This document shows, piece by piece, positions 15,533-23,620 of a stretch of DNA of 26,788 nt (position 1 is its first letter; the number at the start of each line of letters is the position of its first letter). A program made the translations under genes and the position numbers. The stretch is from Kangiellaceae bacterium. Its GTDB lineage: Bacteria > Pseudomonadota > Gammaproteobacteria > Enterobacterales > Kangiellaceae. The notes beneath the pieces are model-generated. The model was not told the DNA's origin. It was given only the letters and a program-made list of their open reading frames with translations, and did not search any database. The stretch is from positions 1 to 26,788 of the forward strand of contig JAUUYO010000006.1 in assembly GCA_030590405.1 (NCBI GenBank). Direction: 5' to 3'.

Positions 15533-15583
15533 AAAAAAGCCAACTCAGGATCCTTAACCGGAGGATCCTTAATTGGCTTTTTA
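15533..15583. terminator. Strong bidirectional terminator after ppa
   Basis: An outer ten-base-pair stem AAAAAGCCAA / TTGGCTTTTT (15534-15543 and 15573-15582) and an inner seven-base-pair stem AGGATCC / GGATCCT (15547-15553 and 15563-15569), with a run of T at each exit. It lies between ppa (plus) and the TPR protein gene (minus). Confidence 0.88.
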
Positions 15584-15644
15584 GTTTGGAAAATGACTTT
15601 GTTCGCGCTTTTTTCTAGCGACGACAGATGACTTAGTGTTTAAC

Positions 15645-17876
15645 TCATTGACCCACAGCCAGCTTATCTTCAGATTCAATATTAAGCCGCATTAAATTTA
15701 TTCTGGCATTAAATTCTCGCATGATAGCTAAATAAGTGGGATCACTACGAAGGATCTCAAATGTCGGATCGACCTCAATCATCCAGACATCAACAAACCC
15801 TTCCATGATCGCCTGACGTAACAATCCTAACGCTTCTAATGGCTTTTCAGATATCGCGGCATGTGAGGCTTGCAAATAACGCAAAATTTGAGACTGAAAA
15901 CCACGCTCTTTTACCAGCTTGTCAATTTCCTGATTGACGGCCCCCAAATAAGAGTCACTCTTAATTCTATCCCCTTGTTCTTTCCATGTTTTTGCCAACA
16001 ACAATTGAATACCTATCGTTATTTCTCCTCGCATCTCCGGGGTATTCTTTTTTAGCAGGTTAAAAGATTGCTCCAAATCTTCACCAGCATTTCGCCAATC
16101 TTTTTGAGTATAAAATGCTACTCCACGGAAAAACCTCTCGCGCCATTTTGTGGTATTTTCATCGAATGTCTGCACCCATTGCAAGAAAGGTTCAGAGTTA
16201 TTAGAGGCTATCCATAACTGAGCTTGCAGATAAGACAGCATCTCTTTGTAATCAGGTTTTGTTATTGTATTGAGCTTATCTAAATTTTGCTGAGCTCGTT
16301 CAAACTGACCAATGGGAATTAATATCCGATTAGCACTTCTCAGCCATCCAGTGTCGTCGCTACTCAGCTCCTTTATTTTTTTATACATATTGTAAGCCTG
16401 GTCGAGCTGGCCAACGGAATAGCTTACATTACCGGCAATTTCATAAGCATTGGCGTAGTTTGGGTTATTACGGACAATTGTATTAAATACGTCCATTGCT
16501 TGTGCATAATTGCCGCTCCGAACTAGATCCGTTGCTCGATTAAATCCAACCACGGCTGCTTGAGGATCAATTTCAAATGCTTTTTTATGGAGTTTTGCCC
16601 CATCAACTATTTTCCCTTCATTTTGCAAAATGCTGCCGTACCACATATAGGCTTCAGCGTTAGATGGATTTAATTCAATCGCTTTGTTCAAATGAAACTT
16701 GGCTTGTCGCAGCGCCTCTGCCGACTCTTCTGGCATATCTTCTTTCATATTGGCTATTTGCCATAGCAATAATCCTTTAACCGCATGCCCTTCAGGTAAT
16801 TCAGGATTCAATTTCAAGGCTTTTTCGACATTGGGTTTGGCCAGTTTAAAGGCGACTTCTCGTTCAACCAGACCATAGCTCAATTGCAATAAATAGATTT
16901 GTGCAAGCATCGCATTCGCTTCTGCATAATTTGCATCCATTACCAACGCTTTATTTAAGTGAACAATGGCTTTGACAAAATCTTCTTCACTGCGATTTCT
17001 AACAAAAGCCACACCTCTGGAATATTCGGCAAATGCCGCAATATCCTGGGTTCCTATGCTGGAGCGTTTTTGCTCTGAATTACCGAGTAGTGTTATTTCG
17101 AGTGTTTCTAAAACCGACTGGGCAATTTCATCTTGCACCTTAAAAATGTTGCTGGTGTCCTTATCCCAGGTAGAGGAAAACACATGCACATCCTCGTCGG
17201 CTTTGATCAGCTGAGCGGTGACTCGAATAAGATCGCCTGAACGCCTGACACTGCCTTCCAGAATATATTGCACCCCAAGCTCTTTTGCGATGGTCTTAAC
17301 ATTAATATTCTTGTTTTTATATTGAAAAGAGGAAGTGCGAGCAGCAACTCGTAAATTTTTATTTCTTGCCAGTACGTTAAGCAGCTCTTCAGACAAACCG
17401 TCAGCAAAATACTCATCTTCCTGAGAACTACCAAAACTGGCAAAAGGTAATACCGCAATAGTTTTTTGGTTTTCGACCGGGGCCATTAATTGTTGAACAC
17501 CAGGCAGGGGTTCAATATTTGCTCGAACTGATTGATTGGTACTATTAAAATAAAGAAAAGCTGCCCCACCGCCAAACGCTAAAATAATCGAAAATTCAAT
17601 CAATCGGCTACTCATGGAACTTTTTATTTCATCATAGTCTTCCGCATTGCCTATCACAGCTCGTTCATTTTTAATATCCAGCATCCATCCAAGGATCAGC
17701 GCGAGCGGAAAGCCCGAAAAAGCGATCAAGACCATTGAGGACATCACCCATTCCGGATAACGAAGAACTGGCAGAAGAATATCGGCAATCTGAATAATAC
17801 CCCACGCCACCGCAGCGTAGAGCGTTGCAGCCTTAAAGATTTTTCGTCCTTTTACTTCTTCCCAAACAGCTGACAT
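15645..17876 (-). CDS. Membrane TolB/FlgO-like domain TPR protein
   Basis: 743 residues. Three hydrophobic helices lie in the first 115 residues (about 17-36, 45-66, 92-111). A FlgO/TolB N-like domain follows at about 138-265: KTIAVLPFASFG, DEYFADGLSEELLN, LGVQYILEGSVRRSGD and VTAQLI. About 400 residues of tetratricopeptide repeats come after that (for example LNPSNAEAYMWYGSILQNEG and NNPNYANAYEIAGN). This architecture is often annotated as adenylate-cyclase-like or protein-kinase-like because the same module follows such catalytic domains, but no catalytic domain is present here. The function is unknown; protein-protein scaffolding at the inner membrane is likely. The ATG has AGGGC twelve bases upstream. 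It follows the sigma/anti-sigma/DUF4097 genes on the same strand after 226 bp. Confidence 0.85.
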   Translation of the reverse strand: MSAVWEEVKGRKIFKAATLYAAVAWGIIQIADILLPVLRYPEWVMSSMVLIAFSGFPLALILGWMLDIKNERAVIGNAEDYDEIKSSMSSRLIEFSIILAFGGGAAFLYFNSTNQSVRANIEPLPGVQQLMAPVENQKTIAVLPFASFGSSQEDEYFADGLSEELLNVLARNKNLRVAARTSSFQYKNKNINVKTIAKELGVQYILEGSVRRSGDLIRVTAQLIKADEDVHVFSSTWDKDTSNIFKVQDEIAQSVLETLEITLLGNSEQKRSSIGTQDIAAFAEYSRGVAFVRNRSEEDFVKAIVHLNKALVMDANYAEANAMLAQIYLLQLSYGLVEREVAFKLAKPNVEKALKLNPELPEGHAVKGLLLWQIANMKEDMPEESAEALRQAKFHLNKAIELNPSNAEAYMWYGSILQNEGKIVDGAKLHKKAFEIDPQAAVVGFNRATDLVRSGNYAQAMDVFNTIVRNNPNYANAYEIAGNVSYSVGQLDQAYNMYKKIKELSSDDTGWLRSANRILIPIGQFERAQQNLDKLNTITKPDYKEMLSYLQAQLWIASNNSEPFLQWVQTFDENTTKWRERFFRGVAFYTQKDWRNAGEDLEQSFNLLKKNTPEMRGEITIGIQLLLAKTWKEQGDRIKSDSYLGAVNQEIDKLVKERGFQSQILRYLQASHAAISEKPLEALGLLRQAIMEGFVDVWMIEVDPTFEILRSDPTYLAIMREFNARINLMRLNIESEDKLAVGQ

Positions 17877-17898
17877 TAAAATGTGCCCTGATATTATC

Positions 17899-17932
17899 TA
17901 ATTATTGCAGTAGATTAATTATTGCAATAAAT
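17899..17932. repeat. Tandem 17-bp duplication upstream of the TPR gene
   Basis: Two direct copies of TAATTATTGCAGTAGAT / TAATTATTGCAATAAAT with two differences, 22 bp upstream of the TPR gene start. A C7 run and a TCTCTCTGATAGAGAGA palindrome follow at 17941-17962. These may be promoter-region elements, but no promoter was identified. Confidence 0.85.
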
Positions 17933-18102
17933 TAACATAACCCCCCCTCTCTGATAGAGAGAATTCACCAAATAGCTTAATTGCACTGTAACCAGAATAG
18001 TTATTACAATAGTAACCTATAGGTCGCCTGATTCAATCAATTTGGCTGATTTATTTTGGTTTATTGATTATATTTTGCAATACAGGGCAATCAACCCAGG
18101 TT

Positions 18103-19005
18103 CTATTTTTCTCGTTTTAAACCAATTGCGCCACTGACCGTCGACATACGGATTAAACCATCGCCATTTCCAGCGGTAAATTTCAACTTTTCAGAGCCAA
18201 TAAAGGAACTCGCAGGTTTATCATCAGAGTACTGATTAGTAACATTGCCACCAGGCCCTGTGTCCAGGTCGACACGAGCATTTAAATCGCCTTTGACATA
18301 AAAATAGCTATCTCCGGAAACATTACCGAGCTTGACTTCACCATCTTTTTCTAATTGGCCATAAAGCTTAGTATCGCCAGAAACGGTCGAGAGTTTGGCT
18401 AATTCGATGTTATCGGTCTTAACCGTTATATTTGATGAGACACCACTGATGATTAACTTTTTTGCCAAAACTTTGGCATCCACATCACCGCTAACAGTCG
18501 ACACTTCAACACTTCCAGCAACATCGTTAAGCTTTATATTGCCACTCACGCTATTAATGTAGGCGCGCTTACTAATTTTACTCAGCGTAATAGAACCACT
18601 CACCGAACTGATATCCACTCCACCATTCACTTTTGAGAAATTTAGATCGGTTGCTACGCCACCAAATTGTACCGAAACATCAATTGGTACAAAAATCTTG
18701 AGAGCAGAACCACTACCACTTCTGGAATGAGTATTTCTATCCGGAAGCACTACTTTTATAATGGTCTTATCACCTTCTGAAACAAAGATAAATTTTTGGG
18801 TCAAATCATCTAATTCGCCTTTAACCGTCACCTGATTTTTATCCCAGCCCTGTAAAACAATACTCCCCCGATTATTGTGAATTTCCACCTCACCGGTTCT
18901 AGCGACCTCAAGTGTTTTATCGATTTTTTCACCAGCAATGGCAGCAATACTAACCATCGAAAGTGCCAATACCAGGATTGTTTTCATTTCTAAGATTGAT
19001 TTCAT
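18103..19005 (-). CDS. Exported DUF4097-family beta-repeat protein
   Basis: 300 residues with an N-terminal signal sequence (TILVLALSMVSIAAIAG), then repeating beta strands with a VSG pattern (ISSVSGSI, INSVSGNIKL, VSTVSGDV, LSTVSGDTKL, MSTVSGAIGL). This is typical of DUF4097 and bacterial 'putative adhesin' beta-solenoid proteins, which are commonly encoded beside ECF sigma and anti-sigma genes. The ATG at 19005 is chosen for its AGAGG nine bases upstream; a second ATG at 18987 would give a more compact signal peptide. It lies third in the sigma/anti-sigma cluster, with a MITE-like element in front. The exact role is unknown; an envelope or secreted component controlled by the sigma factor is plausible. 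Confidence 0.85.
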   Translation of the reverse strand: MKSILEMKTILVLALSMVSIAAIAGEKIDKTLEVARTGEVEIHNNRGSIVLQGWDKNQVTVKGELDDLTQKFIFVSEGDKTIIKVVLPDRNTHSRSGSGSALKIFVPIDVSVQFGGVATDLNFSKVNGGVDISSVSGSITLSKISKRAYINSVSGNIKLNDVAGSVEVSTVSGDVDAKVLAKKLIISGVSSNITVKTDNIELAKLSTVSGDTKLYGQLEKDGEVKLGNVSGDSYFYVKGDLNARVDLDTGPGGNVTNQYSDDKPASSFIGSEKLKFTAGNGDGLIRMSTVSGAIGLKREK

Positions 19006-19113
19006 TTAATCGTCCTCTGTTCTTTCTAGCTAATATGTTATAACAAATTAAGCGCCTGGATAACTGCTCTTAAGTAGGTATCCACTTTGGTAAATTTAAA
19101 ACTGTCACTTGTC

Positions 19114-19253
19114 TCGGTAGGAGCGCACCTCTGCACCCAAAGCACTCGCGGGGCAAGCTTTGCCGCGAAAAAAATTAAATTAATATTTGTGCCAATATAA
19201 ACATCAATTCAAAATTTCAGCACCGTTTCGCAGCGAGATGCAGTTCCTACCGA
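19114..19253. repeat. MITE/REP-like element with 9-bp terminal inverted repeats
   Basis: A 140-bp segment bounded by TCGGTAGGA (19114-19122) and its exact complement TCCTACCGA (19245-19253). An internal imperfect palindrome, CGCGGGGCAAGC followed by TTTGCCGCG, resembles proteobacterial REP sequences. It contains no gene and sits between the anti-sigma and DUF4097 genes. Whether it is multi-copy cannot be judged from one window. Confidence 0.55.
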
Positions 19254-19289
19254 AAAAACATTCGCTGGTTCCCCATTTGGAACACGTAA

Positions 19290-19874
19290 TTAGATACTTG
19301 TATCTAATTTTGCCAACTGAGTCAGTACTGCCAACTCTTGCTGGTAGGTGGTGGTTAACAATCTTGGCAAGTTACTATTATCAGGCTGTGCTTTGATGGC
19401 TGATTTCAAAAGCACAACGGCTTGTTCGATATCCGTCAATTGATTTTCTATTTCTGAAAATAATCGTTCATCAATATGAGCACGATTCATGGATATTTGC
19501 GAGAGTAACCCTGCTTTAGCAACTCTAAATTCTTGCTCCAAAAGATTAACCTGATATTGAATGCTACCTTCATAATCTGAAGCCTGCATGGTCAGCTCAT
19601 TATCATTCTGTGCACTTTCAAGCTTTGCATGGAGCGACTCAGCCTGCTGAAGCTGATTCCAACTATAGGTCACCGAGACTAAACTGATGACAAGACTAGC
19701 GGCAATTGCCCAAGGGTTCCATCTGGCGGTGTAATATTTTGTTTCAGTCGTGGTAATGCTCGCTTTAATATTCGGCCAGAGATCGTTTGGCATGGTTTCT
19801 TCTTTAGCCAATGACGTTAACCGTTCGTTTAACGCCCTTTCCTGGCTTAAATCTATAAAATCAGTCTCTTTCAT
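19290..19874 (-). CDS. Single-pass membrane protein, putative anti-sigma factor
   Basis: 194 residues: an N-terminal cytoplasmic part of about 50 residues, one membrane helix (about 53-70, WAIAASLVISLVSVTYSW) and a long helical, probably coiled-coil, periplasmic part. Position directly after the ECF sigma gene (54 bp) and topology both suggest an anti-sigma factor or signal protein. No zinc-binding HxxxCxxC motif is present. The family is not recognised from sequence alone. The ATG has AAGAGGC upstream. Confidence 0.68.
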   Translation of the reverse strand: MKETDFIDLSQERALNERLTSLAKEETMPNDLWPNIKASITTTETKYYTARWNPWAIAASLVISLVSVTYSWNQLQQAESLHAKLESAQNDNELTMQASDYEGSIQYQVNLLEQEFRVAKAGLLSQISMNRAHIDERLFSEIENQLTDIEQAVVLLKSAIKAQPDNSNLPRLLTTTYQQELAVLTQLAKLDTSI

Positions 19875-19928
19875 AATCTGCCTCTTGCATAACCACTCTT
19901 CTGTTCATTTAATTCAGAACTTTAAAAC

Positions 19929-20478
19929 TCAATCCTGACTCAAATTTTCACGCAACAATTTCCTGGCTCTAAATAATTGCGCTTTCGAAGTACCTGCTGC
20001 GATGCCCGTTAGTTTAGCAATTTCTGCATGTTTGTAACCTTCAATATCGTGCAAAACAAATACACTGCGAGCGCCTTCCGGTAATAAACCAATCAATTTC
20101 TCCAGATCTCTTTGTTGTCCAGCATTTGAGTTAAGCGAAGCATGCACTTCATCATAATCTGACATCTGTTGCCAGACTTTAGCATTTTTGACTCGCAACC
20201 GGTCAATCACAATTCTTGTCGCGATGGTCCGAAGCCAGGTATAAAACTGGCTTTCGGCTCTAAAACTAGTCAGATTTTGCCAGGTTTTAATAAAAGTTTC
20301 TTGGACAACCTCTTCCGCCGCACTCACCGAGCCAGTCATTCTTTTAACAAATAAATAAATTCGTTTGTGGTAACAAAGGTATAACTTCTCAAACGAACTG
20401 ACATCCCCCCTGCTGGGCAGATTTAATCCACACGTCAGCTTGCTCGTCCGATAGTAGAATCTCAGCGGTTTGGCCCAA
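19929..20478 (-). CDS. ECF sigma-70 factor, split by a +1 frameshift in a G6 run
   Basis: Sigma region 2 (AEEVVQETFIKTWQNL, FYTWLRTIATRIVIDRLR) and region 4 (LPEGARSVFVLHDIEGYKHAEIAKLTG) are clear from the ATG at 20339, but that gives only 136 residues and lacks the start of region 2. Upstream in the same frame GDVSSFEKLYLCYHKRIYLFVKR continues the domain with no start codon. In the next frame lies ILLSDEQADVWIKSAQQG. The two join exactly as QQGDVSSF if the G run (20405-20410) has five rather than six bases. That repaired gene would start at TTG 20478, with AGGA seven bases upstream, and give 182 residues, the normal ECF length. As sequenced it is a pseudogene, a sequencing error or a slippage switch. 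Confidence 0.85.
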
Positions 20479-20490
20479 ACGCAATTCCTA

Positions 20491-20520
20491 AAATGTTTTA
20501 TTAAAAAATGTTTTATTAAA
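20491..20520. repeat. 15-bp direct duplication upstream of the sigma gene
   Basis: AAATGTTTTATTAAA occurs twice in tandem (20491-20505, 20506-20520), inside the presumed 5' leader of the sigma factor mRNA. Confidence 0.9.
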
Positions 20521-20549
20521 AAACTCTTCTATTACTCTCTTAGACGAAG

Positions 20550-20578
20550 ATTAACTTGAAATGGTTTATCTGCGTCAA
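20550..20578 (-). promoter_or_regulatory. Candidate promoter of the ECF sigma operon
   Basis: On the minus strand TTGACG (20573-20578) lies 17 bp from GTTAAT (20550-20555), a fair sigma-70 pair just after the terminator of the preceding gene. It would give a leader of about 65 bases to the TTG at 20478. Confidence 0.45.
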
Positions 20579-20580
20579 AC

Positions 20581-20613
20581 AAAAAAGCCCAAAATAATGG
20601 TTTATTTTGGACT
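20581..20613 (-). terminator. Intrinsic terminator after the DUF2333 gene
   Basis: Stem CCAAAATAA / TTATTTTGG (20589-20597 and 20602-20610) with a four-base loop, extended by AG/CT pairs. It is followed by six T on the minus strand, 30 bases past the stop at 20644. Confidence 0.75.
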
Positions 20614-20643
20614 CTTGATATTATTTCTTCAATCTGGAAAAGT

Positions 20644-21711
20644 CTATCCTCGAGTTAATAATTCTCTCAAGTCAATTAATCCGGCGTTAGCACGACTGGT
20701 ATAATTAGCCATCACCAAAGAATGATTTGCCAATCCGCCAAATCCACTACCATTTAATATCATCGGACTCCACACTGTTTCTTGAGTGGCTTCTAACTCT
20801 CTGATTATTTGGGCGAGACTCGCTTTAGCATTTTTCTTTTCTAATACCGGGCCAAAATCTATTTGGACTGCTTTTAATAGGTGGATTAGCGCCCAACAAG
20901 CCCCTCTGGCCTCATAAAAATTATCATCGATTTCGAACCAGGGGGTCTTAACCGCAATATTATTTGACGAGCGAGTTGATTGATTCGCGGCGCTGTCGCC
21001 AGACAGATCGGTATTAATTCTTTCTTGCCCCACCGATGCAGATAGTCGCTGAGATAAACTGCCTAAGCGTTTATTAACTCGATCTAACCAAGCATTAAGA
21101 TTATCCGCTCTGGCGTAAAATTGCACGTTAGGCTCGCCAGAAGCCGCCAGGTTAGCTCGAAAACCAGCAAGTTTGTTGATCGCTTCCTGAAACTTTCCTT
21201 CTGACGCAGGTATCAACCACCTTGAATGGCTATAATTAAATAAAGGTTCGGCTTTTTTTAAATGATCATCTTCTACCGATTGTGACTGAGAGCGACTCAT
21301 ATCGTTTCTGAGTGACGAAGCCATATCGCGGATCTGAACGATAACGCCAAATTCCCAGGCGGGAATGTTATCGAGAAAAACAGAAGGTGGTAAAATATCA
21401 TTACTCAAATAACCGCCGTTCTTGTTCAGTAAAGTCGACGCCACCTTTTCAGTGGTTAGTAACGTTGTATAACCAACAATCAGTTTTTTATCTTGTCCTT
21501 GACTAAGATAAGCGTCGCGAGTATTCACTTCAAAAAATTCAGGTTCGGCGCTCCAATAAACGCCTAAAATATAAAAACTAAAAATAAGCAAAAATAGCAC
21601 AAAAGTGATTCTCTTCAGCAATGAATTTTCTGTGTCTTCATTGATTAACTCTTCAGCCGACTCTTGCTCAGCCACAAACGCATTATTTTTGGAACGTCCA
21701 AATTTCCACAT
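20644..21711 (-). CDS. DUF2333 family membrane-anchored protein
   Basis: 355 residues with one membrane helix near residues 34-52 (RITFVLFLLIFSFYILGVYW); the rest is predicted to be periplasmic. Segments such as NKNGGYLSNDILPP, IPAWEFGVIVQIRDMASSLR and SRSQSQSVEDDHL match my memory of DUF2333, a gammaproteobacterial family of unknown function. Helical segments and GGLANHSLVMANYTSRANAGLIDLR close the protein. It starts 18 bp after the copper chaperone gene with its own AGGAG, so the two are probably co-transcribed. No function is proposed. Confidence 0.82.
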   Translation of the reverse strand: MWKFGRSKNNAFVAEQESAEELINEDTENSLLKRITFVLFLLIFSFYILGVYWSAEPEFFEVNTRDAYLSQGQDKKLIVGYTTLLTTEKVASTLLNKNGGYLSNDILPPSVFLDNIPAWEFGVIVQIRDMASSLRNDMSRSQSQSVEDDHLKKAEPLFNYSHSRWLIPASEGKFQEAINKLAGFRANLAASGEPNVQFYARADNLNAWLDRVNKRLGSLSQRLSASVGQERINTDLSGDSAANQSTRSSNNIAVKTPWFEIDDNFYEARGACWALIHLLKAVQIDFGPVLEKKNAKASLAQIIRELEATQETVWSPMILNGSGFGGLANHSLVMANYTSRANAGLIDLRELLTRG

Positions 21712-21729
21712 AGTATTTCTCCTGTTCTA

Positions 21730-22167
21730 TTAATTGGTCGGCGCACGCACGCTGATTTTTATCGCTTGACTGGTTTGATTTTCGAAAATTAAATTAAGCA
21801 TAAAAGTTTTCGGAATTGCCTTGGCTTGTAATCCCATCAACATTATATGCATGCCACCTGGAGAAAATTCAACGCTTTCCCAAGAGTTAATTTCAAGACG
21901 TGACAGGTGCTTCATTTTAACCACATCGTTGGATTCAACTGTTTGGTGAAGCATGGCATGTTTTGCGATAGTGGTAGATATGCCTGACAAAATGATTTTT
22001 GAGGAAGAGCTATTTTCTAACTTTAAATAGACAGCCGCTGTGCGGCTAACGGTCGGGACCGCAGGCATGTAGGCATCAGTTACCATTAAAGGGCTATTGT
22101 CTCCCTTTGCTGAAGACAGCCACAATAAATTACAAACGATACAAACAAGCCATTTTTTAATTGGCAT
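21730..22167 (-). CDS. PCu(A)C-type periplasmic copper chaperone
   Basis: 145 residues with a signal peptide (WLVCIVCNLLWLSSAKG). The mature part has the PCu(A)C (DUF461) pattern: a conserved His/Met group in AMLHQTVESNDVVKMKHL and, about 20 residues later, FSPGGMHIMLMGL. These supply the H, M and HxM copper ligands. Such proteins carry Cu(I) to the CuA or CuB sites of cytochrome c oxidase or to periplasmic carriers. No oxidase genes are in the window. The ATG has GGAAG five bases upstream. First gene of a likely two-gene unit with DUF2333. Confidence 0.88.
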   Translation of the reverse strand: MPIKKWLVCIVCNLLWLSSAKGDNSPLMVTDAYMPAVPTVSRTAAVYLKLENSSSSKIILSGISTTIAKHAMLHQTVESNDVVKMKHLSRLEINSWESVEFSPGGMHIMLMGLQAKAIPKTFMLNLIFENQTSQAIKISVRAPTN

Positions 22168-22280
22168 ACCTCTTCCTTAACTCAAGCTAAATCTAACTTC
22201 GATTTTAACAGCTAATCATAAAATAACACTAAAAATCAACCTTAAAAACTGCATTTTTCAGTGAGTTCAGGCAAAGGCTT

Positions 22281-22508
22281 TTAATAAAAAAGCGCTCCAG
22301 CGATTATGTAGGCTAAAAAGATTGGAGCGGTAAAAGTAAATAAGCCGATAACCGCCAGAATTCTGACCACGGTCACGTCCCAGCCAAACTGCCTGGCCAT
22401 GCCAGCGCAAACTCCCATGATTTTCGAGCGAGCCAGAGGGCGGCCTGCACAATCATAATTACCGTATCGATATTGATTGTTTTTTTCATCACGATGATAA
22501 CGACTCAT
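22281..22508 (-). CDS. pspC: PspC-domain protein
   Basis: 75 residues with the PspC domain core (PLARSKIMGVCAGMARQFGWDVTVVRILAVIG) and a C-terminal membrane helix (IGLFTFTAPIFLAYIIAGALF). PspC is an inner-membrane partner of the phage-shock response. A longer frame opens at 22589, but the ATG at 22508 has AGGAG seven bases upstream and gives the family N-terminus. It is shorter than E. coli PspC (119) and lacks the extended C-terminal part, as in many PspC-domain proteins. It follows pspA by 90 bp on the same strand. Confidence 0.88.
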   Translation of the reverse strand: MSRYHRDEKNNQYRYGNYDCAGRPLARSKIMGVCAGMARQFGWDVTVVRILAVIGLFTFTAPIFLAYIIAGALFY

Positions 22509-22534
22509 GATCAACTCCTGATAATTTATCCAGC

Positions 22535-22559
22535 AGCCTGCAAGCAAGCAGGCTTTTTT
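22535..22559 (+). terminator. Hairpin in the pspA-pspC gap
   Basis: Stem AGCCTGC / GCAGGCT with a six-base loop and a T run on the plus strand only. No plus-strand gene precedes it. On the minus strand it lies just before the pspC ribosome site and could tune the pspA:pspC ratio. Confidence 0.35.
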
Positions 22560-22598
22560 GGGTGTTGTATTTTCAATTCTAAGTTCCAATCTAAGCTT

Positions 22599-23264
22599 CT
22601 AAGAAGCTTTTTTCAATTTTGCTTTGAGCGCATCAAGCTCTTTATCCAAATCTTCATCATCTTGCAAGGAATCAATTTGTTGGCTTAGACTCACATTTCG
22701 ACCTAAATCCATAGCTTCAACTTCTGCTTCCATTTGGTCCATGCGTTTTTCAAAACGGTCAAACCGACCAAGCGCTTCGTCGATACTTTTAGTTTCAATC
22801 TGCTTACGCATATGAATGGTCGCTTTCACGGTCTCATGACGAGCAACAATGGTTTTTCGTCTTGCCACCGCTTCATCTAATTTGCTCTGCAACTTGGCTA
22901 TGTCATGGTCGAGACGTTCAAGCGCGACTTCTAAAGCTGCAAATTCTTTACTTTGCGTTTCAATCGCTTGTTCGATCCGATGTTTTTCTTGTAGTGCTTG
23001 TTTGGCCAGATCTTCCCTGCCTTTTTCTAAAGCTAATTCCGCACGTTTTTGCCATGACTCGATTTCCGCTTCAAAATTTTTGATCTGGCGTTCCATCTCT
23101 TTTTTATCTGCGATGGTTTTAGCTGACTCAGTACGAACATTGAGCAAGGTACTTTCCATTTCGCTAATGATCATTCGGACTAATTTTTCCGGGTTTTCGG
23201 CTTTATCTAACATTGCGTTAAGGTTGCTATTTAACACATCTGAAAATCGTTTAAATACGCTCAT
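22599..23264 (-). CDS. pspA: PspA/IM30 (ESCRT-III-like) membrane-stress protein
   Basis: 221 residues, almost wholly helical coiled coil with alternating charges. The start MSVFKRFSDVLNSNLNAMLDKAENPEKLVRMIISEME is the conserved amphipathic membrane-binding helix of PspA, which maintains inner-membrane integrity by polymerising on damaged bilayers. A GTG at 23276 would add four residues; the ATG at 23264 has GAGGA six bases upstream and the expected N-terminus. pspC follows; no pspB or pspF is visible. An exact sigma-54 promoter was not found upstream. Confidence 0.92.
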   Translation of the reverse strand: MSVFKRFSDVLNSNLNAMLDKAENPEKLVRMIISEMESTLLNVRTESAKTIADKKEMERQIKNFEAEIESWQKRAELALEKGREDLAKQALQEKHRIEQAIETQSKEFAALEVALERLDHDIAKLQSKLDEAVARRKTIVARHETVKATIHMRKQIETKSIDEALGRFDRFEKRMDQMEAEVEAMDLGRNVSLSQQIDSLQDDEDLDKELDALKAKLKKAS

Positions 23265-23620
23265 GGTGTTCCTCACTTAGTTCAATTTAATATTTTTGGG
23301 ATCTGTTTAAAAACGCAAATACCCACAGACTGAAAACCATTTAATTAGTTAAAAAATCAAATAGATTACTAAGTGATAATTCACATATTGTGCCAAGTTA
23401 TCAAAAATAGCGATAACCTGCTGAATTAAAAGGTAATTTTAAGCCGTCAGAATGGTAGACTTCGATTTAGGAAAGGTGATTAAGAATATTGGTATTGAGC
23501 AAAAACACTAATTAGTGGTGAATTTGGCAAAGCATAGCAAATCGATTAATTTTAAATATATGAACCTGCAGGAGCGGTCTTTTCCTATAGGATCAGGATA
23601 CAATGTTCACAACTCAAGTA
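23265..23620. other. 356-bp intergenic region upstream of pspA
   Basis: AT-rich, with no convincing gene on either strand. A minus-strand TGGCAC at about 23389-23394 resembles a sigma-54 -24 box, but the -12 GC is not at the right distance. No clear dusA terminator is seen. Confidence 0.5.

Noticed and set aside
23385..23400. Sigma-54 promoter for pspA (minus-strand TTGGCAC box)
   Set aside because: The -24-like box is good, but the required GC at -12 is missing (GTGA instead of TTGC).
23525..23542. Plus-strand TGGCAAAGCATAGCA resembling a sigma-54 promoter
   Set aside because: It faces the end of dusA with no plus-strand gene downstream.
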